From DATBGO01 sp036558005 (lineage in GTDB: Bacteria; Actinomycetota; Actinomycetes; Streptosporangiales; Streptosporangiaceae), in assembly GCA_036558005.1 (NCBI GenBank), contig DATBGO010000014.1:1-64000 (forward strand): a DNA stretch of 64,000 nucleotides. The letters are read 5' to 3'. The notes under the pieces are model-generated. The model did not search any database, was not told where the DNA came from, and saw only the letters and a list, made by a program, of their open reading frames with translations. Positions 31,727 to 40,570 of this stretch are shown here, in pieces. The position numbers and the translations under genes are program-made. The stretch's first letter is position 1; each line of letters starts with the position of its first letter.

Positions 31727-33415
31727 ATGGACGGGCACGGCACGGCGGGCACCGGCGCGGACGAGGGCAGGGAGCGCTGGCAGCGGCGGTATGACCAGTC
31801 CCGGGTCAGGGACGCGGACTTCACCACCTTGTCCGGGCTGGACGTCGAGCCGGTCTACGGGCCGCCCGATGGCGCGGTGGTGCCCGGCTTCGAGCGGATC
31901 GGCTGGCCGGGGGAATACCCGTTCACCCGGGGCTTGTATCCCGGTGGCTACCGGGGCCGGACCTGGACGATCCGGCAGTTCTCCGGCTTCGGCAACGCGA
32001 CCCAGACCAACCAGCGGTACAAGATGCTGCTGCGCGGCGGGGGCGGCGGGCTGTCGGTGGCCTTCGACATGCCGACGCTGATGGGCCGCGACTCCGACGA
32101 CCCGCGCGCGGCCGGGGAGGTCGGGCACTGCGGCGTGGCCATCGACTCGGCGGCCGACATGGACACCCTGTTCTCCGGCATCCCGCTGGCCGACGTCACG
32201 ACGTCGATGACGATCAGCGGCCCGGCGGTGCCGGTGTTCTGCATGTACCTGGCCGCCGCCGAGCGGCAGGGCGCCGACCTGGCGAAGCTGAACGGGACTC
32301 TGCAGACCGACATCTTCAAGGAGTACATCGCCCAGAAGGAGTGGCTGTTCCCGCCGCAGCCGCACCTGCGGCTGATCGGCGACCTGATGGAGTACTGCGC
32401 CCGCGAGATCCCCGACTACAAGCCGCTGTCGGTGTCGGGGTACCACATCAGGGAGGCGGGCTCGACCGCGGCGCAGGAACTCGCGTTCACCCTGGCCGAC
32501 GGGTTCGGGTACGTGGAACTCGGGCTGTCGCGCGGGCTGGACATCGAGCAGTTCGCGCCGGGCCTGTCGTTCTTCTTCGACGCGCACATCGACTTCTTCG
32601 AGGAGATCGCCAAGTTCCGGGCGGCGCGCCGGATCTGGGCCCGGTGGCTGCGCGAGGTCTACGGCGCCCGCACCGAGCGGGCCCAGTGGCTGCGGTTCCA
32701 CACCCAGACCGCGGGCGTGTCGCTGACCGCTCAGCAGCCCGACAACAACGTGGTCAGGACCGCGATCGAGGCGCTGGCCGCGGTGCTGGGCGGGACCAAC
32801 TCGCTGCACACCAACGCGCTGGACGAGGTGCTCGCGCTGCCGAGCGAGCGGGCCGCCGAGATCGCGCTGCGCACCCAGCAGGTGATCATGGAGGAGACCG
32901 GCGTGGTCAACGTCGCCGACCCGCTCGGCGGCTCGTGGTACCTGGAGGCGCTCACCGGCCGGCTGGAGGCGCAGGCCGAGGAGATATTCGCCCGGATCAA
33001 GACGATGAGCCCGGACGGCTCCATCACCGGCGGGATCCTGAAGGGCATCGAGGACGGCTGGTTCATGGCCGAGATCGCCGAGGCCGCGTTCGCCTACCAG
33101 CAGAAGGTGGAGAAGGGCGACAAGCGGGTGGTGGGGGTCAACTGCTACCCGCAGACCGTCGGGGAGCCGGTGGAGATCCTGCGGGTCAGTCACGAGGTGG
33201 AGCGGGAGCAGGCGCGCGAACTCCGGCAGCGGCGGCGTGACCGCGATCAGGGCGCGGTCGACGCGGCGCTGGCCGCGATGCTGGACGCGGCGCGGTCGGA
33301 GGCCAACATGGTGCCCGCGATGCTGGCCGCGGCCAGGGCCGAGGCGACCCTCGGCGAGATCTGCGACGCGCTGCGGTCGGAGTGGGGCGGCTACTCCGAA
33401 GCATCGGCGTTCTGA
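31727..33415 (+). CDS. icmA: Isobutyryl-CoA mutase-type acyl-CoA mutase, large subunit
   Basis: A 562-residue adenosylcobalamin-dependent mutase catalytic subunit without the B12-binding domain, the normal size of an IcmA-type large subunit. The residues that separate isobutyryl-CoA from methylmalonyl-CoA mutases are of the isobutyryl type: Phe85 in TIRQFSGFGN (Tyr in MCM) and Gln203 in YIAQKEWLFPP (Arg in MCM), spaced as Phe80/Gln198 in IcmA. It would interconvert isobutyryl-CoA and n-butyryl-CoA with a separate small B12 subunit, which is not in the window. GGAGG precedes ATG 31727. MeaB, a thiolase and the epimerase lie 5-8 kb to the left. Confidence 0.88.
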   Translation: MDGHGTAGTGADEGRERWQRRYDQSRVRDADFTTLSGLDVEPVYGPPDGAVVPGFERIGWPGEYPFTRGLYPGGYRGRTWTIRQFSGFGNATQTNQRYKMLLRGGGGGLSVAFDMPTLMGRDSDDPRAAGEVGHCGVAIDSAADMDTLFSGIPLADVTTSMTISGPAVPVFCMYLAAAERQGADLAKLNGTLQTDIFKEYIAQKEWLFPPQPHLRLIGDLMEYCAREIPDYKPLSVSGYHIREAGSTAAQELAFTLADGFGYVELGLSRGLDIEQFAPGLSFFFDAHIDFFEEIAKFRAARRIWARWLREVYGARTERAQWLRFHTQTAGVSLTAQQPDNNVVRTAIEALAAVLGGTNSLHTNALDEVLALPSERAAEIALRTQQVIMEETGVVNVADPLGGSWYLEALTGRLEAQAEEIFARIKTMSPDGSITGGILKGIEDGWFMAEIAEAAFAYQQKVEKGDKRVVGVNCYPQTVGEPVEILRVSHEVEREQARELRQRRRDRDQGAVDAALAAMLDAARSEANMVPAMLAAARAEATLGEICDALRSEWGGYSEASAF

Positions 33416-33518
33416 GCCCGGCCGGTTTAGCCCGGCGCTGCGCGGTTAGCGGTACTAACAGCGGGGTAACGCAACCTATCGCTTCCGCTGGTATCGCTAT
33501 CACGGGAGATGTCGGACG

Positions 33519-33809
33519 ATGACTGGATCCATCCACGCCGTCATCTGGATCCCGATCGTCGCGGCGGTGACGCTCGCCTTCTGGATCGGATCGGTGTTCT
33601 ACGCGGACACTCACCCGGACAAGAAGCAGGAGACCCGGCAGGACTCGCTGCGCAACACGGTCAGCGGCGGGGCGTTCGAAGCCAGCGGCGGCCATCAGGT
33701 GATGCCGCACCGGGACGAACGGCCGCCGGAGGCCGAGCAGTACCGGGAACGGCAGCAGCAGGAAGCCGGGCACGGGCAGCGGACTTTACTGCCCGCGGGA
33801 CACCGCTGA
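33519..33809 (+). CDS. Small single-pass membrane protein
   Basis: A 96-residue protein with one N-terminal helix (about residues 8-30, VIWIPIVAAVTLAFWIGSVFY) and a polar, Gln/Glu-rich cytoplasmic or periplasmic tail. I do not recognise it. GGGAG lies upstream of ATG 33519. An inverted repeat GTTAG-5-CTAAC at 33445-33459 lies in the upstream gap and may be regulatory. Confidence 0.6.
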   Translation: MTGSIHAVIWIPIVAAVTLAFWIGSVFYADTHPDKKQETRQDSLRNTVSGGAFEASGGHQVMPHRDERPPEAEQYRERQQQEAGHGQRTLLPAGHR

Positions 33810-33828
33810 TGACCGCTGACAGGGACGG

Positions 33829-34077
33829 GTGAGCGCCAGCATGAGCATGATCGAGTACCGCGGGCCCGACGATGATGGCGAGACCACGATCGCGGACTGG
33901 GACGACAGCCACAGTGTCGCCGTCATCACCTGGCGGGCCGACGGCGGCGGCACCCACCAGCAGGAGGTGACCGGCCGGCCCGAGGCGGCCCGGCTGCTGC
34001 GGTCCATCGATCAGGACGACAGCCTGACCCTGATCAGCGCGCAGTTGCGGCGGGCGGGTATCGGCCCGGCCGGCTGA
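33829..34077 (+). CDS. Small hypothetical protein
   Basis: An 82-residue acidic protein, MIEYRGPDDDGETTIADWDDSHSVAVITW in its centre, with alternating strands and one helix near the end (EAARLLRSIDQD). Codon use fits a real gene, but no family is recognised. It starts 19 bases after the preceding gene; GTG 33829 is taken, ATG 33841 and 33847 are alternatives. Confidence 0.5.
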   Translation: MSASMSMIEYRGPDDDGETTIADWDDSHSVAVITWRADGGGTHQQEVTGRPEAARLLRSIDQDDSLTLISAQLRRAGIGPAG

Positions 34078-34113
34078 CCGCGGCCGGCCGGGCCCAGGTG
34101 CTCCGCCGGGCCG

Positions 34114-34383
34114 CTAGCGGACGCCCAGTTTCCTGGCTAGCTCGTCGCGGCCCATCTTGGACCGGCCAGGCAGGTCGCGCTTCCTGGCCATCTCGTACAG
34201 CTCGGCGCGGGTCTTCGGGCTGGCCGCGCCGGTGCGCTTGCGCCTGGCTACCGCCGAGGCCTGCCTGCCCAGCGCGCTGCGGGTCGGCTTCGGCAGGTGC
34301 GCGATGGACTTGCGGCTGGTCGCCGCCCGCTGCGCCTTCTTCACGTTGCGCTTGGCGGCTGATGACTGGCTCCTGGTTGGCAC
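34114..34383 (-). CDS. Small basic protein with Rho-N-like C-terminal motif
   Basis: An 89-residue, Lys/Arg/Ser/Ala-rich protein. The C-terminal 30 residues, TRAELYEMARKRDLPGRSKMGRDELARKL, match the helix-extended-loop-helix of Rho N-terminal or SAP-type nucleic-acid-binding modules. The basic N-terminus suggests DNA or RNA association. GTG 34383 is chosen because GGGGGAG sits ten bases upstream; GTG 34392 lies too close to it. Function unknown. Confidence 0.6.
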   Translation of the reverse strand: MPTRSQSSAAKRNVKKAQRAATSRKSIAHLPKPTRSALGRQASAVARRKRTGAASPKTRAELYEMARKRDLPGRSKMGRDELARKLGVR

Positions 34384-34535
34384 GCCGCTCACTCTCCCCC
34401 TGAGGTGCCTTGACAGCGATGTAGCGATGTGACGATCCGGCATTCGCGTGCCGTAGTCACGCAAGGCAGTACCCAGCGTGTCCGGCTGCTAACAAGTTGC
34501 CGCCGATTATGCCGGGCTATGGTGGCGGGGTGGCG

Positions 34536-35498
34536 ATGTCGGGGCATGATCCGGGGGCTGGCATCGCCGAGAATTACCGGGAGTTCGGGCTGGACGCGCG
34601 CGGCCGGTCCGCGCACTACGAGGAGCTGGCCGCCGCGGTGGCCGGCGACCAGATGGTCATCGAGTTCCTGACCGGGCTGCCGGTGCCCAAGCGCCAGCCG
34701 AACCTGCTGTTCGCCGCGGCCTGGTACCTGCTCGGCCAGCCGCCCGGCCTCGCGTCGCTGCGCGAGCTGGTCGCCGGGCACGCGGCCGAGCTGACCGCGG
34801 TGATGCTGGCCCGGCGGACCCAGACCAACGAGCCGGCCCGGTGCGCCACCCTGCTGCCCGCGCTCGCGGCGCTGCCTGAACCGCTCGCGCTGATCGAGGT
34901 CGGCGCCAGCGCCGGGCTGACCCTGCTGCCCGACCGGTACTGCTACGACTTCGGCGGGCAGCGGGTGCCCGGCACCGATCCGCGGGCGCCGGTGCTGCGG
35001 TGCGAGCCGCGCGGCCCGGTGCCGGTGCCGGCCCGGGTGCCGCGGGTGGCGTGGCGGGCCGGCCTGGACCTGAGCCCGCTGGACGTCAATGACGGCGATG
35101 ACATGCGCTGGCTGGGCTGCCTGCTGTGGCCGGGGGAGAGCGACCGGGAGCAGCGGCTGGCGGCGGCGATCGCCACCGCGCGCCGCGACCCGCCGCCGGT
35201 GTACCGCGGTGACCTGCTGACCGACCTGGCCGCGCTGGCCGCCAAGGCGCCGCCCGGGGCGACCCTGGTGATCTATCACAGCGCGGTGCTGGCCTACGTG
35301 GCCAAGCCGCAGCGCCGCCAGTTCGCCGCGGCGGTCCGCGACCTCGGCGCGGCCTGGCTGTCCAACGAGGCGCCGCTGGTGCTGCCGGACGTCCCCGCGC
35401 CGGCCGACCCTGACCGGGCGTTCCTGCTGGTCCGGGACGGCCGGGTGCCGGTGGCGTGGACCGACCCGCACGGCACCTGGGTGCGCTGGCTGAGCTGA
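34536..35498 (+). CDS. DUF2332 family protein
   Basis: A 320-residue protein matching DUF2332: AENYREFGLDARGRSAHYEELAAAVAGD at the start, NEPARCATLLPAL, the Rossmann-like LALIEVGASAGLTLLPDRYCYDF (methyltransferase-like Gly-rich loop), and TLVIYHSAVLAYV near the end. The Gly-rich loop suggests an SAM-dependent methyltransferase relative, but no activity is proven for the family. ATG 34536 follows a G-rich site. Confidence 0.82.
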   Translation: MSGHDPGAGIAENYREFGLDARGRSAHYEELAAAVAGDQMVIEFLTGLPVPKRQPNLLFAAAWYLLGQPPGLASLRELVAGHAAELTAVMLARRTQTNEPARCATLLPALAALPEPLALIEVGASAGLTLLPDRYCYDFGGQRVPGTDPRAPVLRCEPRGPVPVPARVPRVAWRAGLDLSPLDVNDGDDMRWLGCLLWPGESDREQRLAAAIATARRDPPPVYRGDLLTDLAALAAKAPPGATLVIYHSAVLAYVAKPQRRQFAAAVRDLGAAWLSNEAPLVLPDVPAPADPDRAFLLVRDGRVPVAWTDPHGTWVRWLS

Positions 35499-35516
35499 CC
35501 GGAAAGCGGAGGAACG

Positions 35517-35765
35517 TTAACCGGCGTCTTCGGGCAGGTCGAACTCGCCGTCCTTGACCCCGGCTATGAACGCGCTCCACTCGTGCTCGTCGAACACCAG
35601 CGTGCCCGCGTCGGGGTTCTTGCTGTCGCGCAGCAGGATCAGCCTCCCGGTGCCGGCCTTGCCGGCCGGGATGTGCAGCCCGTCACGGCTGGTCACCGCG
35701 ATGGCCTCGACGCGGCCATTGGCGGCGTCGCCGCGGCTGCTCTCGGAGAGGCGTATCTCGGGCAT
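35517..35765 (-). CDS. DUF397 domain protein
   Basis: An 82-residue DUF397 protein with the family pattern LSESSRGDAANGRVEAIAVTSRDGLHIPAG, ILLRDSKNPDAGTLVFDEHEWSAFIAGVKDGEFDL. DUF397 proteins are small partners of XRE-type regulators (BldB-like/AbaA-like) in actinomycetes and are common next to them, but no XRE gene adjoins this one. It converges on the DUF2332 gene. Confidence 0.85.
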   Translation of the reverse strand: MPEIRLSESSRGDAANGRVEAIAVTSRDGLHIPAGKAGTGRLILLRDSKNPDAGTLVFDEHEWSAFIAGVKDGEFDLPEDAG

Positions 35766-35950
35766 GTGCCGGTCCGTTTCCTCGCGGGTAACGAGCTGGT
35801 GGCATCAAATCTACTCCGCGAGGCAGCCGGTGAACGCGGCTGCATCCGGCGGGCCGGGCGCGGCCGCGCGCAGCTGACCGAGGGGAACCGGACTGGCCGG
35901 CGGCGCGCCCATCGTGCCGGGCGGTGGCCCGGATGCGGCAGGATGGAGAC

Positions 35951-37153
35951 ATGCAGCAGCAGCCGAGCAATTTCTTCCTCCAGGGAGCCGTCGACCTTGG
36001 TGCACGGCAGGCCGCGCAGCGCAGGCAGGCGTCCCGGGCAGCCGGTGACGGCGACGCGCAGACGGGCCAGCAGAACGTGATCGAGGTGACCGACGACACG
36101 TTCAACGCCGATGTCGTCATGCGGTCGCGAACGGTCCCGGTGATCCTCGACCTGTGGGCCGAGTGGTGCGGGCCGTGCAAGCAGCTCGGCCCGGTGCTGG
36201 AGAAGCTGGCCGCCGAGGCCGACGGCGCCTGGGTGCTCGCCAAGGTGGACGTCGACGCCAACCCTCAGCTCAGCGCCGCGTTGCAGGTGCAGAGCATCCC
36301 GATGGTGGTCGCCGTGGCCGGCGGGCAGATCGCCGAGGGGTTCCTCGGCGCGATGCCGGAGGCCCAGGTCCGCGAGTGGCTCAGCGTGGTCATGCAGATC
36401 GCCGCGCAGCTGGGCCTGCCCGGCAAGCAGGACGGCGCGCAGGCCGACGAGGAGGCCGGCCCGGAGCAGGCCGGCCAGCAGGCGGCCGGCGGTGCCGGCG
36501 GCCAGGCCAGGCCAGGGGAGGTGCCGCCCGCGTTCCGGCGGCCAGGGCCGGGCCGGGCCGGGCCGGGCCAGCCTGGGCAAGCACCGCCTGGGCAGGCACC
36601 GCCTGGGCAGGCACCGCCGGGACAGGCACCGCCGGGACAGGCACCGCCAGGACAAGCGCGGGGGCAGGCACCGCGCGGCGGGCCCGCCGCGCCGGGCCGG
36701 ATGGGCGCGGGCGGGCCCGGCGGGCCAGCTGAGGCCATGTCCGACCCCGCGTTCGCCGAGGCGCAGCAGGCGATGGAAAAGGGCGACCTCGACGGGGCGG
36801 CCGCGGCGTTCGAGAAGGTGCTGGCGGCCGCGCCCGGGCACCCGGTGGCCGCCATGGGCCTGGCCCAGGTGGAGCTGATCAGGCGGGTCAACGGCTACGA
36901 CCAGGCCAAGGTCGAACGGGACGCGAGCGACAATCCGGGCGACCCGGACGCGCAGGCCAGGGCGGCCGACGTCGAGCTGGCCACCGGCCGGATCGACGAC
37001 GGGTTCGGGCGGCTGCTCGACACGGTGCGGCGCACCTCGGGAGATGAACGCAACCGGGCGCGTGAGCACCTGGTCGGGCTGTTCGAGGTGTTCCCGCCCA
37101 AGGACCCGCGGGTCACCAAGGCCCGGTCAGCGCTGTCCAGCCTGCTGTTCTGA
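35951..37153 (+). CDS. Thioredoxin-TPR protein, YbbN/CnoX type, with PGQAP repeat linker
   Basis: A 400-residue protein in three parts. Residues about 45-150 are a thioredoxin domain with active site WAEWCGPCKQ and the cis-Pro in QSIPMVV. Residues about 165-260 are a low-complexity Ala/Gly/Pro linker containing six copies of PGQAP. Residues about 265-400 are TPR-like helices (FAEAQQAMEKGDLDGAAAAFEKVLAAAPGHPVAAMGLAQ). This is the layout of CnoX/YbbN chaperedoxins, which hold unfolding proteins and protect cysteines. Start MQQQPSNFF at 35951 has GGAG four bases upstream. Confidence 0.88.
   Translation: MQQQPSNFFLQGAVDLGARQAAQRRQASRAAGDGDAQTGQQNVIEVTDDTFNADVVMRSRTVPVILDLWAEWCGPCKQLGPVLEKLAAEADGAWVLAKVDVDANPQLSAALQVQSIPMVVAVAGGQIAEGFLGAMPEAQVREWLSVVMQIAAQLGLPGKQDGAQADEEAGPEQAGQQAAGGAGGQARPGEVPPAFRRPGPGRAGPGQPGQAPPGQAPPGQAPPGQAPPGQAPPGQARGQAPRGGPAAPGRMGAGGPGGPAEAMSDPAFAEAQQAMEKGDLDGAAAAFEKVLAAAPGHPVAAMGLAQVELIRRVNGYDQAKVERDASDNPGDPDAQARAADVELATGRIDDGFGRLLDTVRRTSGDERNRAREHLVGLFEVFPPKDPRVTKARSALSSLLF
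36572..36661 (+). repeat. 15-bp tandem repeat (six copies) within the YbbN-like gene
   Basis: Six imperfect copies of a 15-base unit such as CCTGGGCAGGCACCG, each encoding Pro-Gly-Gln-Ala-Pro. The last copy diverges. Copy number probably varies between strains through slippage. Confidence 0.85.
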
Positions 37154-37666
37154 GCCGGGCACGGAGTCGGCCAGCTGCTCCAGCGCGGGCAGCGCCGCGG
37201 CCAGCGCGGCGAGCTGCCCCGGCGACAGCGTCAGCAGGCTCTCCCGCAGCAGGGTCGTGCCCTCCTGCTTGATGCGCTCCAGCACGTCTTCCCCGCGCGC
37301 GGTGATCGCCAGGGTGCTGGCGCGGGCGTCGCCCGGCACCGGCAGCCGCTGCACGTAGCCGGCCTCCTCCAGCGCGCTGACCAGCCGGGTGAGCGTCGAC
37401 GGCGCGATCCGCTCGGCCGCGGCCAGGTCGCCCAGCCGCAGCGGGCCGTACCGCCAGACCGTCGCCAGGGCGGACAGCTGGGTCGGAGTCAGCCCGGCCA
37501 GCTCATGCTTGCGCAGCCGCCGGGACAGCCGGGCAACCGCCACCCGCAGCCGGGCCACGTCGATGGCCAGCGCCGCGTCATCCTGGCCAGCGCCGTCCGG
37601 CCGCGGGATGTCAGCGGCCCGCGGGCCGGGCTCACTGGCCGGCCGGGCCGCACTCGCGCTGGACAC
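37127..37666 (-). CDS. MarR family transcriptional regulator
   Basis: A 179-residue MarR protein: LRVAVARLSRRLRKHELAGLTPTQLSALATVWRYGPLRLGDLAAAERIAPSTLTRLVSALEEAGYVQRLPVPGDARASTLAITARG, winged helix with a DAR wing. The N-terminal 30 residues are low-complexity. The GTG at 37666 has TAATCT ending six bases upstream and no ribosome-binding site, suggesting a leaderless mRNA. Its 3' end overlaps the YbbN-like gene by 27 bases. Target unknown. Confidence 0.88.
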   Translation of the reverse strand: MSSASAARPASEPGPRAADIPRPDGAGQDDAALAIDVARLRVAVARLSRRLRKHELAGLTPTQLSALATVWRYGPLRLGDLAAAERIAPSTLTRLVSALEEAGYVQRLPVPGDARASTLAITARGEDVLERIKQEGTTLLRESLLTLSPGQLAALAAALPALEQLADSVPGSEQQAGQR

Positions 37667-37813
37667 AACTGAAGATTACGTGCCCGGCCTGCCCGGCTGC
37701 ACCGCGTGCCCGGATTCGCTGTCCGATGCCGGGCCGGCGAGGCGGGCGAGGTCCGCGGCCGGTCGGGCCGGGGCGTTCAGCGGGCCGGGGCCGGGGTGCA
37801 GCATGATTGGACT

Positions 37814-38389
37814 ATGGAGGACGTGCCCAAGGGCGGCCGGCTGCTGGTGGCCACCCCGCTGCTCGGTGACCCCAACTTCCGGCGCACGGTGATCCTGATC
37901 GTGGAGGACGAGCCGGAAGAGGGGACGCTCGGCGTCGTGCTGAACCGGCCGACCGAGGTCCCGGTCGGCCAGGTGCTGGAGTCGTGGACGGACCTGGTGA
38001 CCGGCCCTTCGGTGGTGTTCAAGGGCGGCCCGGTCGCGCCCAACAGCGCGCTGGCGCTGGCCCTGGCGCAGGGCGAGGACGAGCCGGTCGGCTGGCGGTC
38101 GCTGGACGGGGCGCCGATGATGTCCAGGATCGGGCTGGTCGACCTGGAGGCGCCGCCGGAGCTGCTGGCCGGCGGGATCACCTCGTTCCGGGTGTTCGCC
38201 GGGTATGCCGGGTGGGGGCCGGGCCAGCTGCAGGCAGAGATCGACGAGGGCGCCTGGTACCTGGTGCCGGCCGAGCCAGCCGACGCGTTCTTCGCCCAGC
38301 CGGAAAGGCTGTGGCCTGCCGTGCTGCGCCGCCAGGGCGGGCTGCTGGCGCTGGTGGCCACCTACCCGGACGACCCGCAGCTCAACTGA
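37814..38389 (+). CDS. YqgE/AlgH family protein (UPF0301)
   Basis: A 191-residue UPF0301 protein with GGRLLVATPLLGDPNFRRTVILIVEDEPEEGTLGVVLNRPTEVPVG, VFKGGPVAPN and FRVFAGYAGWGPGQLQAEIDEGAWYLVPA. The biochemical role is not established. ATG 37814 is where the family homology begins. The DUF3039 gene follows 30 bases later but seems to have its own promoter. Confidence 0.92.
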   Translation: MEDVPKGGRLLVATPLLGDPNFRRTVILIVEDEPEEGTLGVVLNRPTEVPVGQVLESWTDLVTGPSVVFKGGPVAPNSALALALAQGEDEPVGWRSLDGAPMMSRIGLVDLEAPPELLAGGITSFRVFAGYAGWGPGQLQAEIDEGAWYLVPAEPADAFFAQPERLWPAVLRRQGGLLALVATYPDDPQLN

Positions 38390-38419
38390 GCCCGGGCCGC
38401 CGCGCGTACACTCGCTGGC

Positions 38420-38683
38420 GTGAGTACTGAAGTCCTGCCAGGAGGCAGCGTCAGGGAAGAGACCGGCACCAGGCCGGACCTGTCCTTCGGTGACGGCGAC
38501 CACGAGCGGTTCGCCCACTACGCCGACAAGGACAAGATCACCGAGAGCGCCGTGACCGGCACGCCGGTGGTCGCGCTGTGCGGCAAGGTCTGGGTGCCCA
38601 GCCGTGACCCCAAGCGGTTCCCGGTATGCCCGGAATGCAAGGAGATCTACGAGTCGATCCCGGCGGGCGGCGAGGACGGCTGA
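38420..38683 (+). CDS. DUF3039 family protein
   Basis: An 87-residue DUF3039 protein with HERFAHYADKDKITESAVTGTPVVALCGKVWVPSRDPKRFPVCPECKEIYE; the Cys residues (LCG, CPEC) probably bind zinc. A TACACT box ends seven bases before the GTG, with no ribosome-binding site, so the gene looks leaderless. It is followed by a strong hairpin terminator. Confidence 0.9.
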   Translation: MSTEVLPGGSVREETGTRPDLSFGDGDHERFAHYADKDKITESAVTGTPVVALCGKVWVPSRDPKRFPVCPECKEIYESIPAGGEDG

Positions 38684-38703
38684 GCCCGCGCTGAGCAGCA
38701 AGA

Positions 38704-38747
38704 CGACCGGGGTTCCGGGCCTGTGTCCAGGCCCGGAACCCCGGTCG
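38704..38747. terminator. Hairpin terminator, 20-bp perfect stem
   Basis: Arms 38704-38723 and 38728-38747 with loop TGTC. It lies between the convergent DUF3039 and aminopeptidase genes and can serve both strands. Confidence 0.88.
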
Positions 38748-38781
38748 CCGTCTGGGCTGGGAGTGTCCTAGCCCGTCGTGA

Positions 38782-40473
38782 TCACGGCCGCAGGCCGCGC
38801 AGGTGCGCGAGCACGCCCGCGTAGCCGCCGGCCGCCGCGCCCGGGCTGGCCGCGCCGGCCCGGGCCGAGTTCGGCACCGAACTGGACGACGACGACGCCG
38901 GGTTCGGCACCGGCAGCGGCTTGCAGGTCTTGTCCCACCTGGCCGACGGGTTCGAGCTGCGCTTGGGCAGCTTGCCGGTGGCCAGGTACCTGGCGATGGT
39001 GTTGTCCACGCACAGGTCGCCGAAGAGCGAGTCGGCGTGGGTGGTGCCGCCCGGCTCGGCCAGCAGCACCGAGTGCGGGAACAGCTTGCGGACCTCGACG
39101 CTGCCCTCGAACGGGGTCGCCGCGTCCAGCGTCTCGTCGATCAGCAGCGCACTGCTGATCTTCGATCCGCTGATCCGCTCGGGCGTGGACGCCGGGGCCG
39201 GCCAGTACAGGCACGGGGCGTTGAACCAGGCGTTGCCCCAGGTCTCGAACGGCGCGACCTTCGCCACCCGGTGGTTGTCCCTGCTCCACTTGGCCCAGCT
39301 CAGCGGCCACTGGATGTCGGTGCACTGGACCGCGTTGTAGACCGCGAAGTTGTTGTCGTCGCCGATGGTGTCGGTGCCCTCGTAGTCATTGACCAGGGTG
39401 TCGCCCGCCGCCGCGCTGTGCGTGCTGGCCCAGTCCGACAGCGTCTGGCCGAGGTCCTCCCAGGTCTGCTCGAAGTAGCCGGCCTCAAGGAAGACATCGA
39501 CCCACTCGTCGGGACCCAGCACCCCGTCGATCGGATGGGTGGCCAGCTTGGCTTCCTCGGCGTTGAACCGGTGCCGCACCGCGGCCTCGGTGCTGCCCAG
39601 GTGGTACACGCCGTGGAACTTGGCCAGCCAGCGGAACCAGATCCCGATGTTGCGCTGGAACGCGACGTCCTGGTTGAGGTTGGCCTTGTACCAGATGTTG
39701 CGCGGATCGACATTGCTGTCCATGATCAGCCGGTTCACCCGGCCCGGGAACATCGAGGCGAAGACCTGGCCCAGGTAGGTGCCGTAGGAGAAGCCGTAGT
39801 AGCTCATCTTGCTCTGGTGCAGCGCCTGCCGGATGCTGTTCATGTCCGACGCGGCGTCCTTGGTGGTCATGTTGTCCAGCAGCGCGGCCTGCGCGGCGCT
39901 GTGCGCCTGGCAGGACTGGGCGTAGCTCTGGGTGCGGTGCAGCCAGTAGGTCAGCAGCGACGCGGACGTCGGGTCGTACTTGCGGCGCGGCCCGGCGAAG
40001 TAGTCCGGCTGGCAGGTCAGGGCCGGGACCGAGGAACCCACCCCGCGCGGGTCGAAGCCGACCCAGTCGTAGTCGGCGACGGCTGCCAGGTCGGCGGCCG
40101 CCGCGGTCTTGCTGGACTGCGAGGCCTCCTGCTGGAGCACCTCGATCAGGAACACGTTCAGGTTGAGGCCGGACCCGCCGGGGCCGCCCGGGTTGGTGAG
40201 GATGATGCCCTTGTAGTCGGCCTTGGACGAGGTGTGCCTGATGATCGAGACAGCGACCTTGATCTTCGGCCCGTTCTTGTGCGCGTAGTTCAGCGGCACC
40301 GGCAGCATGGCGCACTGGGCGCCAGCCTGCTGGAGGAAGGTGTCACTGCAGCTTCCCCACGTGATGCCGCTGGCCTGCGCGTGCGCGGTGGCGGCTGCCG
40401 CCGACGGCAGGGCCGCGCCGAGACCGCCCGCCAGCATGGTGGCGGCAGCCGCGACGACGACAAGTTTCCTCAT
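38782..40473 (-). CDS. Secreted tripeptidyl aminopeptidase-like alpha/beta hydrolase (S33)
   Basis: A 563-residue secreted enzyme. A signal peptide (MRKLVVVAAAATMLAGGLGAALPSAAAATAHAQA) is followed by an S33-type hydrolase fold: GGPGGSG oxyanion loop, VGFDPRGVGSS, nucleophile YYGFSYGTYLG, Asp in LIDETLDAATPFEG and His in GGTTHADSLFG; a TAP-like C-terminal domain covers the last 100 residues or so, ending in a Ser/Ala-rich tail. It resembles Streptomyces tripeptidyl aminopeptidases that trim N-terminal tripeptides outside the cell. A candidate operator lies upstream at 40571-40596. Confidence 0.9.
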   Translation of the reverse strand: MRKLVVVAAAATMLAGGLGAALPSAAAATAHAQASGITWGSCSDTFLQQAGAQCAMLPVPLNYAHKNGPKIKVAVSIIRHTSSKADYKGIILTNPGGPGGSGLNLNVFLIEVLQQEASQSSKTAAAADLAAVADYDWVGFDPRGVGSSVPALTCQPDYFAGPRRKYDPTSASLLTYWLHRTQSYAQSCQAHSAAQAALLDNMTTKDAASDMNSIRQALHQSKMSYYGFSYGTYLGQVFASMFPGRVNRLIMDSNVDPRNIWYKANLNQDVAFQRNIGIWFRWLAKFHGVYHLGSTEAAVRHRFNAEEAKLATHPIDGVLGPDEWVDVFLEAGYFEQTWEDLGQTLSDWASTHSAAAGDTLVNDYEGTDTIGDDNNFAVYNAVQCTDIQWPLSWAKWSRDNHRVAKVAPFETWGNAWFNAPCLYWPAPASTPERISGSKISSALLIDETLDAATPFEGSVEVRKLFPHSVLLAEPGGTTHADSLFGDLCVDNTIARYLATGKLPKRSSNPSARWDKTCKPLPVPNPASSSSSSVPNSARAGAASPGAAAGGYAGVLAHLRGLRP

Positions 40474-40570
40474 GCGATCCCCTCTTGCTCAGCACCCCGG
40501 TAACGACCTGCGAGCGCACTGCCAGGAATGCTCATTGTGGTGGATCGCCATTAGCGGGTAACAGTTCCCG

